Counted from the first letter of the stretch, positions 9,343-18,294 are shown. The stretch is DNA of 64,000 nt from JACMLD01 sp038229695 (GCA_038229695.1 JBBROE010000005.1:1-64000); one strand, 5' to 3'. The notes: generated by a model not told the origin, from the sequence alone. Program-made: numbers and translations.

Positions 9343-10944
9343 TCATTTCCTCACATAGACTTCCACCCAAGCCTGGATCGAGGGTTTCCGCGGTGCGGTA
9401 AATACATCAATTCGCCGGTAGTTCTCCAGCAGGCAGTCCCTCACCTGGAACGGATAAAAATTATTCAGGAAGGGAATGTATTCAAACAAGACCAAATCAT
9501 AATCGTTCCCGCGGATGCGGTCACAAAACATATTGGTCTGCTGCTGGAACATACCGACGCCCTTATGAAACCACAAGGGGTAATCCGGGCTGGCTTCCAG
9601 GCTGAATTTCATTTCATAGGCAAGCGGGGTAAGCTCCGTCATATTGAGCACCCTGGCAGCCGGGTTATTTTTTAAAAGGGGCAGGGCCATCAGTCGCTCA
9701 ATACCGTCTACAGTGGGCCCGGGAAGGAGCATGTTGCCAAAAGAGCGTAAATGCGGCGTACGCCAGCGATCCATCGGTACGTCGGAGGTATCCGGCTTAA
9801 GAATGAGGTAAGTTTTTTTATTTACAATTCCATCAGTATTGACAATGGCCGGTTCGGGCCGGATAATAAACCGCGCCATGTATTTCCAGTAGACACTGCT
9901 CCACCACAGCAGCATACCGGCCGAAGCGATGGCAAGCATCCTGATGGAGGTGAGGTCAATGGGCAGGTACCGGATCAGCAGCGACAGGATGAAGGCGATG
10001 GCAAAGCTGTGAAAGAAGATATTATTATCAGCCGGAATATAACTAGTGGTTTGGAAGATGGCGGCTTCGGTAAGGATGCCAATGGTGAGGACTGCAAAGA
10101 TGAGGTCTGTCTTCTGATGAAGAAACTCCTTCCACGACTTTACCCGGGCAAGAAGCAGGAAAACAATAATAAAAATGTAAAACTTTATCCAGGGAGAATT
10201 ATTAAAAAAATCCTCGGCAATGTCGGCAACGGAAATCCGCGCGGTATGCGGCGGTTGGCCATGATTGAACCAGTACCCGAATTTGTATTTCAGCAGCGGA
10301 AGAATCATCAGCAATCCCGTGGCGACAAACCCGGCCAGAAAAATAAGGGGTTGTTTCCAGTCGCGCTCAAGCCATGAAGAAGTACAGACAAGGGCAAGAC
10401 AGAGCAGGAACGCCATCGCACCTGCATCTTGCTTGGTAAAAAATGAAAAGAATGCGAAGACCCCGGACAGCACAAGCAATCCAGCGCCTTTACGCTTACC
10501 CGGTGTTGCAATATAATTAACCAGGAACGCCAGCGCTACCAGCTCATATACGATTACCGTATGATTGTACCAGGGCCAGTAATTAAACAGCGAGTAGGAA
10601 ATCACGAAAAGCAGCACCGAAAGAAACCGCACGCCCGGATTAACCGACAGGCTTTTGAGTATGGAGCGGAAAGAAAGGCCGGCAATGATGTTGATTAAAA
10701 CCTGCGCTTTAACCAGGCTCATCATGTAGGGTCCGAATAATTTAAAGAACAAGGCAGGAATAACCCAGTACATATATCCCATCGGGAGTCCGAAATCCCT
10801 GAACGGAAACTGGCCAAGGTACATCCGGTAAGCACCCTCGTAAGAAAGAAAAATATTGATGCGATACGGAAACGTTCCGAAGGCGGGAAAAACAGCCAGG
10901 AGAACGATTACGGCAATTTCTCCGGCCGCGATTAATTTGTTCAT
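9343..10944 (-). CDS. Polytopic membrane protein, probable GT-C-type glycosyltransferase
   Basis: A 533-residue protein with about ten hydrophobic helices in its first 350 residues and a soluble C-terminal third. The first extracytoplasmic loop carries LSYEGAYRMYLGQFPFRDFG, which resembles the acidic first-loop motif of GT-C enzymes that take sugar from polyprenyl phosphates (ArnT/PMT/arabinofuranosyltransferase superfamily; usually DE or DD, here YEG). The C-terminal part ends with VRDCLLENYRRIDVF and FTAPRK. No detailed family assignment is possible by eye. It is divergent from the polyprenyl-phosphate pentose operon at 11052, so a role using that lipid-linked sugar is an attractive inference but unproved. 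Confidence 0.65.
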   Translation of the reverse strand: MNKLIAAGEIAVIVLLAVFPAFGTFPYRINIFLSYEGAYRMYLGQFPFRDFGLPMGYMYWVIPALFFKLFGPYMMSLVKAQVLINIIAGLSFRSILKSLSVNPGVRFLSVLLFVISYSLFNYWPWYNHTVIVYELVALAFLVNYIATPGKRKGAGLLVLSGVFAFFSFFTKQDAGAMAFLLCLALVCTSSWLERDWKQPLIFLAGFVATGLLMILPLLKYKFGYWFNHGQPPHTARISVADIAEDFFNNSPWIKFYIFIIVFLLLARVKSWKEFLHQKTDLIFAVLTIGILTEAAIFQTTSYIPADNNIFFHSFAIAFILSLLIRYLPIDLTSIRMLAIASAGMLLWWSSVYWKYMARFIIRPEPAIVNTDGIVNKKTYLILKPDTSDVPMDRWRTPHLRSFGNMLLPGPTVDGIERLMALPLLKNNPAARVLNMTELTPLAYEMKFSLEASPDYPLWFHKGVGMFQQQTNMFCDRIRGNDYDLVLFEYIPFLNNFYPFQVRDCLLENYRRIDVFTAPRKPSIQAWVEVYVRK

Positions 10945-10999
10945 TTACTCAATATTTCGCACCTAAAGTAACAAACCCGCTTCATCCGGCAAAGGGCTG

Positions 11000-11030
11000 T
11001 TGTACGGTTTACGTTTATCGACTATCTTGG
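11000..11030 (+). promoter_or_regulatory. Promoter of the polyprenyl-phosphate pentose operon
   Basis: TTG at 11000-11002, a 20-base spacer, then TATCTTGG at 11023-11030: seven of eight bases match or fit the Bacteroidota -7 consensus TAnnTTTG. The start codon at 11052 lies about 17 bases beyond the expected transcription start. Confidence 0.5.
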
Positions 11031-11051
11031 CGGCCAGGAACCCGGATAATT

Positions 11052-11945
11052 ATGATCGCATACCTGCTGTTATTAAGACCCAAAGACTGGGCTAAAAATC
11101 TTTTCCTTTTCCTGCCGGTTTTTTTTGGTGGGAAATTATTTGATATTCCCAAAATCGAACACCTGGCCGCGGCATTTTTTGCTTTTTGCTTTATGGCCAG
11201 CAGTGTATATATCATCAACGACTACAGGGACAGGGAAGATGACAGGAAGCATCCTAAAAAACGATTTCGCCCCCTCGCATCAGGCCGTGTTAAACCCGGG
11301 GCTGCCATCGTTATCGCGATGGTTTTGATCGCTGCCGGGTTTTCCCTGGCGGTGTTTGCCGATCCGGCCTTTCGCTTTTTTGCCATTCTCGCCTTTTATT
11401 TCCTGCTCAATATGGGCTATTCCTTCGGTCTCAAAAATATACCCATACTGGATATTCTTATTGTGGCCATCGGGTTTTCACTCCGCGTCAAAGCAGGCGG
11501 CTATGTGGCAAACATCGATGTTTCAGTATGGCTGAATATGATGGTACTTCTCCTGGCTTTATTTATGGCCATAGGAAAAAGGCGGGATGACATCCTGCTT
11601 AAGCTGGAAACCGGAGCTGACATGCGGAAGGCGATAAAAGGATATAATGTGGATTTCCTCAATACCATGCTGGCGATGTTCAGTGCAATCATCATCATGA
11701 CTTATATCATGTACTGTGTTTCCCCTGTAACGATTCTTCATACCGGCACATATCATCTCTACTACACCAGCATATTTGTCATTGCGGGCCTGCTGCGTTA
11801 CTTACAGATAACCCTTGTTTCAAACACAGCCGGGTCACCCACAGACATTTTGTACAGGGACAGGTTCATCCAGGTTACCCTTGTCCTCTGGATTGCTGGT
11901 TTTTATGCACTTTTATATTGGAAAGATTATACTTTTTTCAAGTAA
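11052..11945 (+). CDS. UbiA-family prenyltransferase, decaprenyl-phosphate phosphoribosyltransferase (DPPR synthase)-like
   Basis: A 297-residue integral membrane enzyme of the UbiA superfamily, closest in pattern to mycobacterial DPPR synthase (Rv3806c), which transfers 5-phosphoribose from PRPP to polyprenyl phosphate. Evidence: RPKDWAKNLFLFLPVFFGG at the N-terminus and the first acidic motif NDYRDREDDRKHPKKRFRP (N56 to P74), whose NDxxDxxxDxxHPxKxxRP form is that of DPPR synthases, rather than the NDxxDxxxD of quinone prenyltransferases alone. Eight to nine helices follow, with a second polar loop GKRRDDIL. It is first in an operon with a DprE2-like reductase 38 bases downstream and a HAD phosphatase, which supports the pentose assignment over quinone or haem prenylation. 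Confidence 0.82.
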   Translation: MIAYLLLLRPKDWAKNLFLFLPVFFGGKLFDIPKIEHLAAAFFAFCFMASSVYIINDYRDREDDRKHPKKRFRPLASGRVKPGAAIVIAMVLIAAGFSLAVFADPAFRFFAILAFYFLLNMGYSFGLKNIPILDILIVAIGFSLRVKAGGYVANIDVSVWLNMMVLLLALFMAIGKRRDDILLKLETGADMRKAIKGYNVDFLNTMLAMFSAIIIMTYIMYCVSPVTILHTGTYHLYYTSIFVIAGLLRYLQITLVSNTAGSPTDILYRDRFIQVTLVLWIAGFYALLYWKDYTFFK

Positions 11946-11983
11946 CGGAGCGGGAGATTGATTCAACCATTTAAATTTTTCCA

Positions 11984-12715
11984 ATGCCAACAGTACTAAT
12001 ACTCGGAGCGGCTTCTGAAATGGCACAGGCCATCTCTCGGACTTTCGCTCAACATGGTTACGATGTTCAACTGGCCGCCCGGGACAGTGGCCGGCTCGCG
12101 GATTTCGCAGCCGACCTCCGCATCCGCCACAACAGAATGGTTACCCTGCATGATTTCGATGCGCTGCGGTACGAAACCCACCACGATTTTTTCAACAGTT
12201 TATCGCCACAGCCAGAAGTCACCGTCTGCGTTTTCGGGGTGATGGATGGCGAGGAGGAGGCGTTTGGCAACTGGGCAATTACAGAAAGAATGATCAGCAG
12301 CAATTTCACGGGAGCGGTCTCTATTCTCAATACGGTAGCTGCCCGGTACCAGCAGCAGCGCAGCGGCTGCATCGCTGCCATCAGCTCTGTCGCCGGCGAA
12401 CGGGGCCGGCAGAGTAAACTGATTTACGGCAGTACAAAAGCTGCCCTTACGGCCTACCTGGCAGGACTCAGGAATAAACTGTTCTCATTCAATGTACACG
12501 TCGTTACCATAAAGCCAGGCTTTGTATATACCCGGATGACGGAAAACCTTACCCTCCCACCCTTACTGACGGCCAAGCCGGAAGAAGTCGGCCAGGCGGT
12601 GTACGATGCTGTAAAACATAAGAAAAATGTCGTTTATGTAAAGTGGATGTGGCGCTGGATCATGTTCATCATAAAAAGTATTCCGGAATTTCAGTTCAAA
12701 AAAATGAACCTGTGA
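11984..12715 (+). CDS. SDR oxidoreductase, DprE2-like (decaprenylphospho-pentofuranosid-2-ulose 2-reductase)
   Basis: A 243-residue short-chain dehydrogenase/reductase. It has a Rossmann start TVLILGAASEMAQAI, substrate serine in AISSVAGERGR (about S134), and catalytic YGSTK (Y148, K152). The stretch SSVAGERGRQSKLIYGSTKA and the C-terminal pattern WMWRWIMFIIKSIPEFQFKK closely parallel mycobacterial DprE2, including the hydrophobic tail that may hold it to the membrane. DprE2 reduces the 2-keto intermediate made by the FAD enzyme DprE1, to give polyprenyl-phosphoryl arabinose. No DprE1-like gene is in the window. Its stop overlaps the start of the HAD gene by four bases, so the two are translated together. 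Confidence 0.8.
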   Translation: MPTVLILGAASEMAQAISRTFAQHGYDVQLAARDSGRLADFAADLRIRHNRMVTLHDFDALRYETHHDFFNSLSPQPEVTVCVFGVMDGEEEAFGNWAITERMISSNFTGAVSILNTVAARYQQQRSGCIAAISSVAGERGRQSKLIYGSTKAALTAYLAGLRNKLFSFNVHVVTIKPGFVYTRMTENLTLPPLLTAKPEEVGQAVYDAVKHKKNVVYVKWMWRWIMFIIKSIPEFQFKKMNL

Positions 12716-13305
12716 AAACCAGTATTGCTTTTTTTGATTTCGATGGTACGATCACGACAAGGGACAGCTTCCTGGAACTGATTAAATTTTACCGGGGAAA
12801 GCCCCTGTTTTACACGGGCTTCTTGCTCCATCTTCCCTTCCTGCTGGCCTACAAACTGCGCATCATCTCTAACCAGGCGGCGAAAGAACGGATCCTGCAG
12901 TTCTTTTTTTCCGGCACCCGTGAAACGGATTTCCAGGCCCGTTGTAACGAATACGCCAGTACTGCCCTTCCCCATATTATCCGGCCTAAAGCTATGCAGG
13001 AAATAAAAGTACTGCAGGCGGCAGGTACCGAAATTGTGATTGTAAGCGCTTCGGCTGAGGACTGGATCAGGGCATGGTGCAATACAAACCACCTGCTGCT
13101 GGAAGGCACGCGCCTGGAGGTGATCGATGGTAAAATTACAGGCAGGATTGTTGGCCGCAACTGCCATGGATCGGAGAAGGTCAGGCGGATTCGGGAACGA
13201 TTCAGGCTCGAAAATTATGATGAAATTCTCGCCTTCGGCGATACGTCCGGCGACCGCCCCATGCTCAACCTGGCCAATATCCGTTTTTATAAACCTTTTC
13301 GCTAG
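12712..13305 (+). CDS. HAD-IB family phosphatase in the polyprenyl-phosphate pentose operon
   Basis: A 197-residue haloacid-dehalogenase hydrolase of the IB (SerB-like) class. It starts at GTG 12712, inside the GTGA overlap with the upstream reductase; the longer upstream reading would duplicate that gene's end. All four motifs are present: FFDFDGT (nucleophile D9, acid D11), VSASAEDW, GSEK, and FGDTSGDRPML. A hydrophobic cap segment (FYTGFLLHLPFLLAYKLRII) suggests a lipid-like or membrane-bound substrate. In mycobacteria the step after DPPR synthase, removal of the 5-phosphate, is assigned to a PAP2 protein. No PAP2 gene is here, so this HAD enzyme may do that step. An alternative is a phosphoserine-phosphatase-like role unrelated to the lipid. 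Confidence 0.85.
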   Translation: MKTSIAFFDFDGTITTRDSFLELIKFYRGKPLFYTGFLLHLPFLLAYKLRIISNQAAKERILQFFFSGTRETDFQARCNEYASTALPHIIRPKAMQEIKVLQAAGTEIVIVSASAEDWIRAWCNTNHLLLEGTRLEVIDGKITGRIVGRNCHGSEKVRRIRERFRLENYDEILAFGDTSGDRPMLNLANIRFYKPFR

Positions 13306-13347
13306 GCAAATCCTCTTTGTACCTAAGTAAGCAGGAATACCGAAAAC

Positions 13348-13382
13348 AAAAAAGGCACAATCCATTGCGGATTGCGCCTTTT
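13348..13382. terminator. Bidirectional intrinsic terminator
   Basis: Inverted repeat GGCACAATCC / GGATTGCGCC with one mismatch and a five-base loop, flanked by A6 on the left and TTTT on the right. It sits between the convergent HAD gene and the esterase at 13401 and can serve both. Confidence 0.75.
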
Positions 13383-13400
13383 AGTTTCAGGGATGAATGA

Positions 13401-15812
13401 TTAATGCTGTTTAATGAATTTTACCTGTCCTTCCGGCCTGCCGGTGCTGCTTTTTATTTCAGCGATGTATAAGCCGGCGGGTAACCCGGAGATATCTTTT
13501 ACAGAAAAAGTATTATTGCCCTTAACGGTCTGCCAGTTATATTTTGCGGCAAGAACGCCATTGGAATTGTACAGATAAACATTCTTCGCCCCGCCGTCCA
13601 GGCTGCTGAATGAAATTGTTGCCGTATTGCGTACCGGGTTTGGATAAATATTCATTTTGTTAAACGCAAGTTCAGGTATGATTCCGTTGACACCAGCAGC
13701 TTTCAGCTGGCTCAGGGTGGCGATGTCTTCTTCGGCACTGGTCGCATTCCCGCTACCGGCAATCCTCGACCCGGAACCATTGGCGCAATTACGCAGCAGC
13801 AGGATGCTGCCGATGGGATAAACTGCAAAGGCATACGTTACGTTACTGCCCCATGAAGGCGTGATAGAGTACCAGTTCCAGCCACCATTCAATTTCTGTG
13901 TCATCCCTGCGTCTGTATACAATACACTTCCGTTAGCAATGCCGGTTCCGTAGATGGCGATTCGTCCGGACGTGGATGCGTCATCACAAGCCTGGTAAGG
14001 CCCTGTAGATATTTTCAGGTAGCCCAGGAGGCCGCCGGACGGTGGAGGTGGCACCACCGGGGGATTGTAACCCGGGGTTGCGGACGGTTGTCCATTTGCG
14101 CAATAGGTCATAAGAGCAATACCGCCGTTGGGATAGATGGCGAAGGCTTCAGTAACGGCACCCCCAAATGTGGCGGTAAAGGAATACCAGTTCCAGCCGC
14201 CATTGAAAATTTTAGTCCGGGCTGCATCAAGGTACAACAGGTTCCCGTTGTTGGCGCCATCGCCATACACAGCAATTCTGCCCGACGTTGAAGGGTCAGC
14301 ACAAGCCTGCCACGAACCATATGATTGCTTTACATACCCGATTGGATTAGCCCCGTTGTTTGGAGGCGCAATCGTGTTCACGGCTGCATTCACGGTTACA
14401 TTCACATCGGAACTGGCCGACGTCCCGCGATCGTCCCTTACCGTGAGGGTAAAAACATAATTGCCCTGGGTGAGGTTGCTTACCGTGGTTACCGCGACGC
14501 CTGTATTACCGATAGTAGCCTGGCCACCGCTTTTCTTTGTCCAGTTATAGGAAGTAATACTGGAACCATTTACGCCGTTTGCATTACCATACAGCGTGAC
14601 CGTGTTATTGGGCAGCGTTGTGGACTGGTCGGCACCGGCATCTACCGAAGGTGGCTGGTTGTTCTGGCCCTGCTTCACCGTCACCTTTACATCCGAGCTG
14701 CTGGACAGGCCATTGTTATCGGTAACCGTAAGGGTGAATACATAGTCACCGGCAGAAAGCCCGTTTATTGCAGTAACGGCTGCACCGGAATTGACAATTG
14801 TTGCATTTCCACCGCTTTTCTTGGTCCAGTTAAACCTTACAATGGCAGAGCCATTGACGCCGTTGGCATTTCCATTCAGGGTGACACTGCTATTGGGAAG
14901 GGTGACGGACTGATCAGGACCCGCATCTACCGAAGGCGGCGTATTGTTATCCTGGTTGTTCTGATTATCCTGGTTGGAACGGCTGTTACTGAGGAACCAC
15001 TCGTACAAATTTGGATCCTGGGTAAACTTCTTTCCGCCGTCGACGATGGTGGATAGATGCCCGGTATCATAGGCATTTATCCAGGCACCCCAATGGTTGC
15101 CGGACTGATAATAGGTGAAGAGGGGTTTTGGTTTGATGTTGTAATTCTTACTGAGGATCTCGGCGTGCTGTGTAGCACCCACATTTACGATTCCATCGTC
15201 CATGGAATGAAACGCCCAGACAGGCAGATTATTGGCCCCAATCGTATTCCCGAAATCGGCGTCTGATTCTTCCTGGGTGCCGCATACGGGTGCTGCTGCG
15301 GCAATGGAGGCGTCAAAGCTATTGTCCCAGTTATAGGTATCCGTGATGACGCGCCATACGCCCCCGCCTCCAAGACTGAGCCCGGTAATATATATACGGT
15401 TGGGATCAATTTGCAGGTTAGCCTTTGCATATTTGATCATCTCCTTCACGTAAAACGTAGGCCAGTACCCGTACTGGTTGCTCAGCTGGGGAGACAATAC
15501 AACAAAGGAGGACGTTTTCCCCTTCAGTTTAAAGCTCATCGTTGCGCCGTGCGCGCACAGGTTCGGAATAGCATTCGCGGCTACATTATTGATGTCTGAT
15601 GAGCCATTTCCCCTCTCGCCAATACCATGGAGAAATATGATCAGCGGATGTTGCTGGGAACCATAATCATACGGTCGGAATTCCAGGAACCCTATCCGGC
15701 GATCGGGAGATTCGTTGTTTGGAATTGATTTCGCGACCTGCTGGGAGATTGCAGGCAACACAACGAACAGGCCAAACAGGCCGCAAACTAATGACCGCAC
15801 AAGATTTCTCAT
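13401..15812 (-). CDS. Secreted CE1-like esterase with PKD-like repeats, a duplicated unknown module and T9SS type A tail
   Basis: An 803-residue exported protein. Signal peptide ends about AISQQ. An alpha/beta-hydrolase domain (about 25-285) has FLHGIGERGNG (oxyanion loop), nucleophile GLSLGGGG (S near 146), acid HSMDDG (near 205) and histidine SGNHWG (near 239), as in PHB-depolymerase/feruloyl-esterase-like enzymes. Then an Asn/Gln-rich linker; two PKD-like domains starting PPSVDAGPDQ and PPSVDAGADQ (about 295-480); two copies of a roughly 90-residue module with QACxDxSTSGRIAxYG and NGGWNWYS (about 490-580 and 592-680); and a type A sorting domain (NIYPNPVRNTATISF to VKFIKQH). The substrate is unknown; it may be acylated polysaccharide. 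It is a paralogue of the gene at 18512. Confidence 0.88.
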   Translation of the reverse strand: MRNLVRSLVCGLFGLFVVLPAISQQVAKSIPNNESPDRRIGFLEFRPYDYGSQQHPLIIFLHGIGERGNGSSDINNVAANAIPNLCAHGATMSFKLKGKTSSFVVLSPQLSNQYGYWPTFYVKEMIKYAKANLQIDPNRIYITGLSLGGGGVWRVITDTYNWDNSFDASIAAAAPVCGTQEESDADFGNTIGANNLPVWAFHSMDDGIVNVGATQHAEILSKNYNIKPKPLFTYYQSGNHWGAWINAYDTGHLSTIVDGGKKFTQDPNLYEWFLSNSRSNQDNQNNQDNNTPPSVDAGPDQSVTLPNSSVTLNGNANGVNGSAIVRFNWTKKSGGNATIVNSGAAVTAINGLSAGDYVFTLTVTDNNGLSSSSDVKVTVKQGQNNQPPSVDAGADQSTTLPNNTVTLYGNANGVNGSSITSYNWTKKSGGQATIGNTGVAVTTVSNLTQGNYVFTLTVRDDRGTSASSDVNVTVNAAVNTIAPPNNGANPIGYVKQSYGSWQACADPSTSGRIAVYGDGANNGNLLYLDAARTKIFNGGWNWYSFTATFGGAVTEAFAIYPNGGIALMTYCANGQPSATPGYNPPVVPPPPSGGLLGYLKISTGPYQACDDASTSGRIAIYGTGIANGSVLYTDAGMTQKLNGGWNWYSITPSWGSNVTYAFAVYPIGSILLLRNCANGSGSRIAGSGNATSAEEDIATLSQLKAAGVNGIIPELAFNKMNIYPNPVRNTATISFSSLDGGAKNVYLYNSNGVLAAKYNWQTVKGNNTFSVKDISGLPAGLYIAEIKSSTGRPEGQVKFIKQH

Positions 15813-16187
15813 GATGCTTAGCAGTTTAAATGAATTGTTTAAGTTTTATAGTTGCTATCTCTCACATAACAACACGCCGCCAGCATACCGGGTCAGGAAC
15901 CGGCATGATTGAATGTCAGCCACGGTTTAAAGGCAGCAGACGTTAAAAAATCGAATGAGTTAGGAAATCTTTTTGGAATCAGGTTAGCGGTAAGGCTGAA
16001 ATTTTCGTCGAAAGACATCGGCAAGAATTATACCAAAAAGCACTTATTCAAAACTAAATTGGGCTTTATAAAATAAATAAGTGTGGGGCCGACAATTAAA
16101 TGTTTTTTCCACCGTATTTCTGCGATCTTAACCCTGTAAAATTACGAATAGAGCCAAGCAACATTTATTACTTGACCTATAGTACAA
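15813..16187. other. Intergenic region upstream of the esterase at 13401
   Basis: An A+T-rich 375-base stretch, with no convincing gene. A minus-strand TAGTTTTG (16049-16056) fits the -7 consensus but is about 240 bases from the start codon and has no -33 partner, so I do not call it a promoter. It should hold the esterase promoter and a long leader. Confidence 0.5.
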
Positions 16188-16219
16188 CAAAAAAGGGCAT
16201 CCCTGCGGATGCCCTTTTT
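16188..16219 (-). terminator. Intrinsic terminator of the esterase at 16240
   Basis: Perfect stem GGGCATCC / GGATGCCC with loop CTGC, flanked by A and T runs, 20 bases beyond the stop codon of the minus-strand gene. Confidence 0.8.
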
Positions 16220-16239
16220 CACTACTATAAAGAAAAGAA

Positions 16240-18294
16240 TTAATACTTCACGAACCCGCTCACCTGCTTGTCCTCGCCAGACAACAGGATGATTTGGTAA
16301 ACACCTGGTAGCAGGCTGCTTACATCCAATGTCTGCTTCAGGAGCGGCGTATTCTTCTGCCAGGTCTGCTGCAACAGCGACTTACCCTGCATATCCGCTA
16401 CCTGGATGCGCAACACGCCGTTGATACCGCCGGTTACTGTGACGTTCAGTGAATTATGCACCGGGTTAGGGTAGCTCCGCAGCCGGAAACCGGCCATATG
16501 ATTATTAATGACCAGCGTCGTGGACAGGCTGGATTGCCCGTCTTTATCCACCTGGGAAAGGCGGTAATAATTGAGGCCGGCTGAAGGGCTGTTGTCGTCA
16601 AAACTATATTCCGTCAGCACACTGCCGCCTTTTGAGTTAATGGTACCGGCAACTGTAAAATTAAGCCCGTCTGTACTCTTTAAGATGTCGAAACGCTGGC
16701 TGTTGATTTCGCTCGTCGTCGCCCAGGTCAATACATTTTTGGTTCCCTGGTTGCTGCCGTTGAAATAGGCATATTTAACCGGCAGGCTGCTGCTGGTACG
16801 CGTAATGGTGAGTACATCGGAGTTTATATCACCCGCTGTATTGGAAACCGTATATTGAAACTGGTACACGCCATTGACCGTCAGGTTGCTGAATGTGGCC
16901 CCTGTCTCGCCAGGGGTGTAATTCGAGTTGCCCGAAAGGTAATCCTTGAGCACCGGGTTTGAACCGGCCGGCTTCGAGATAATTGTCCAGTTATAGCTGG
17001 CTGGATTACAATTAGTGCAGGAGTATGCCAGTATTTCGCCATTCTGGCGATCGCTGTTCACGTCTACGATGGTCCTGGAACCCCCGGCGTTAACCGCTGG
17101 TGCCGCATGCCCGCTTGCTGGCAAAACGATATTGAGGTTGGCCGAGGCAAACTGAGTATGCCCTGTTTTAGAGGTCAGGTAGTCTTTTACGCGGAGCTGG
17201 AAGGAATAATTTCCGAGCGCCGGCGCAAAGTTATAGTTCGGGTCCGAAATAAATGTGCTGGGCCACTGGTTCGTAATATCCGTATACCGGCTGGCTGCCA
17301 GGTATACGGCCGGGCCGCCGGTTTGTTCCCATAAATAATCCATGATGATATCGTCCACATCCGTGGAAGCTGTTCCATCCAGGGCGGGCAGCTGGGAAAA
17401 CTTTACCGGTGCCGTTACGGTGTAGTTGTTTGTTCCGCCAATCCTCGCGACTGCCAGCGGAGTCTGGTTGGTGTTTACAGCCACGTTATCCCGCCGGATC
17501 CGCAGCATCCACTGGAAAATATTAGGATAATGGCTGCGGTTACTCAGATCATACGTCTTATACATATAGACGCTATGCTTATACCCCGGGTAAATAGTAT
17601 CCACCGCAGGTATCAGAAGGCCTGAACAACTGTTGATATTATTGGTGTACTGAATGGCTTCGCTCACTCCCCCGTATTCGTCCAGTTGTCCGTGCTGCAC
17701 CCATACGGCCACCTTATTTTGCGCAATATTACACAAGCCGCCTCCCCCGTATGGCACGGCTGCCGCTGGGATAATACCCGCCAGTTTAGCTGCATTGCCC
17801 GGGGTCGTGGCATACTTCCATGTACCATTGCCCCCCAGGCTGTAACCGGTCAGGAAGATGCGGTTCGGATTAACCTTGAGCGTATTTATAGCATAGTCGA
17901 TCATCTGATCCACGTAAAAAACGGGCCAACTGTTCACATCACCGGTATTGGTCTGCGGCGCGAGCATCACGAAACCCTCGGTAACACCATTGTAGGTAAA
18001 CACCAGCGCATTGGCAGCCGAACTGTCTACAATCTGGGGAAGGCCATACGTGATAACCCGTCCCAGTTGAGAACCGTCATCCGGTCCTGCTTCACCGCCA
18101 CCATGGAGGGAAATGATCAGCGGAGCGGTGGAATTATAGCTGTACGACGGTGGCAGGTACTGGTAAAAATGAATTCTCCCGGTGGGCGCACCTCCATAGG
18201 AAATACTCTGCACGGTAAGCTGGGGATTGTGGCCCTGGGCCGATGCTACTGATAAAAAAGCCATCCCTAGAAGACTGAATAAAATTTTTTTCAT
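16240..18294 (-). CDS. Secreted esterase/hydrolase with T9SS type A sorting domain
   Basis: A 684-residue exported protein, related to its two neighbours but the most diverged. Signal peptide MKKILFSLLGMAFLSVASAQ. The hydrolase domain (about 25-280) has SLHGGGEAGPDDGS, nucleophile GYSLGGNGTW (S near 151), a candidate acid HGQLDEYGG (near 204) and YKHSVY (His near 240). The middle (about 285-520) has Ig/PKD-like sequence (DGTASTDVDDIIMDYLWEQ; VNAGGSRTIVD), then a fibronectin-like stretch (VLTWATTSEINSQRFDI) that often precedes T9SS tails, and a type A tail (RSYPNPVHNSLNV to VSGFVKY). The gene has its own downstream terminator. Likely a carbohydrate esterase; substrate unknown. Confidence 0.87.
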   Translation of the reverse strand: MKKILFSLLGMAFLSVASAQGHNPQLTVQSISYGGAPTGRIHFYQYLPPSYSYNSTAPLIISLHGGGEAGPDDGSQLGRVITYGLPQIVDSSAANALVFTYNGVTEGFVMLAPQTNTGDVNSWPVFYVDQMIDYAINTLKVNPNRIFLTGYSLGGNGTWKYATTPGNAAKLAGIIPAAAVPYGGGGLCNIAQNKVAVWVQHGQLDEYGGVSEAIQYTNNINSCSGLLIPAVDTIYPGYKHSVYMYKTYDLSNRSHYPNIFQWMLRIRRDNVAVNTNQTPLAVARIGGTNNYTVTAPVKFSQLPALDGTASTDVDDIIMDYLWEQTGGPAVYLAASRYTDITNQWPSTFISDPNYNFAPALGNYSFQLRVKDYLTSKTGHTQFASANLNIVLPASGHAAPAVNAGGSRTIVDVNSDRQNGEILAYSCTNCNPASYNWTIISKPAGSNPVLKDYLSGNSNYTPGETGATFSNLTVNGVYQFQYTVSNTAGDINSDVLTITRTSSSLPVKYAYFNGSNQGTKNVLTWATTSEINSQRFDILKSTDGLNFTVAGTINSKGGSVLTEYSFDDNSPSAGLNYYRLSQVDKDGQSSLSTTLVINNHMAGFRLRSYPNPVHNSLNVTVTGGINGVLRIQVADMQGKSLLQQTWQKNTPLLKQTLDVSSLLPGVYQIILLSGEDKQVSGFVKY

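Noticed and set aside
12691..13365. A 224-codon minus-strand frame opposite the HAD phosphatase
   Set aside because: The plus strand carries all four HAD motifs in order; the antisense frame has no recognisable features and runs through the terminator.
14325..15056. A 243-codon plus-strand frame antisense to the esterase at 13401
   Set aside because: It is opposite repetitive PKD-like coding sequence. Repeats such as these often leave open antisense frames; no start signal or family pattern.
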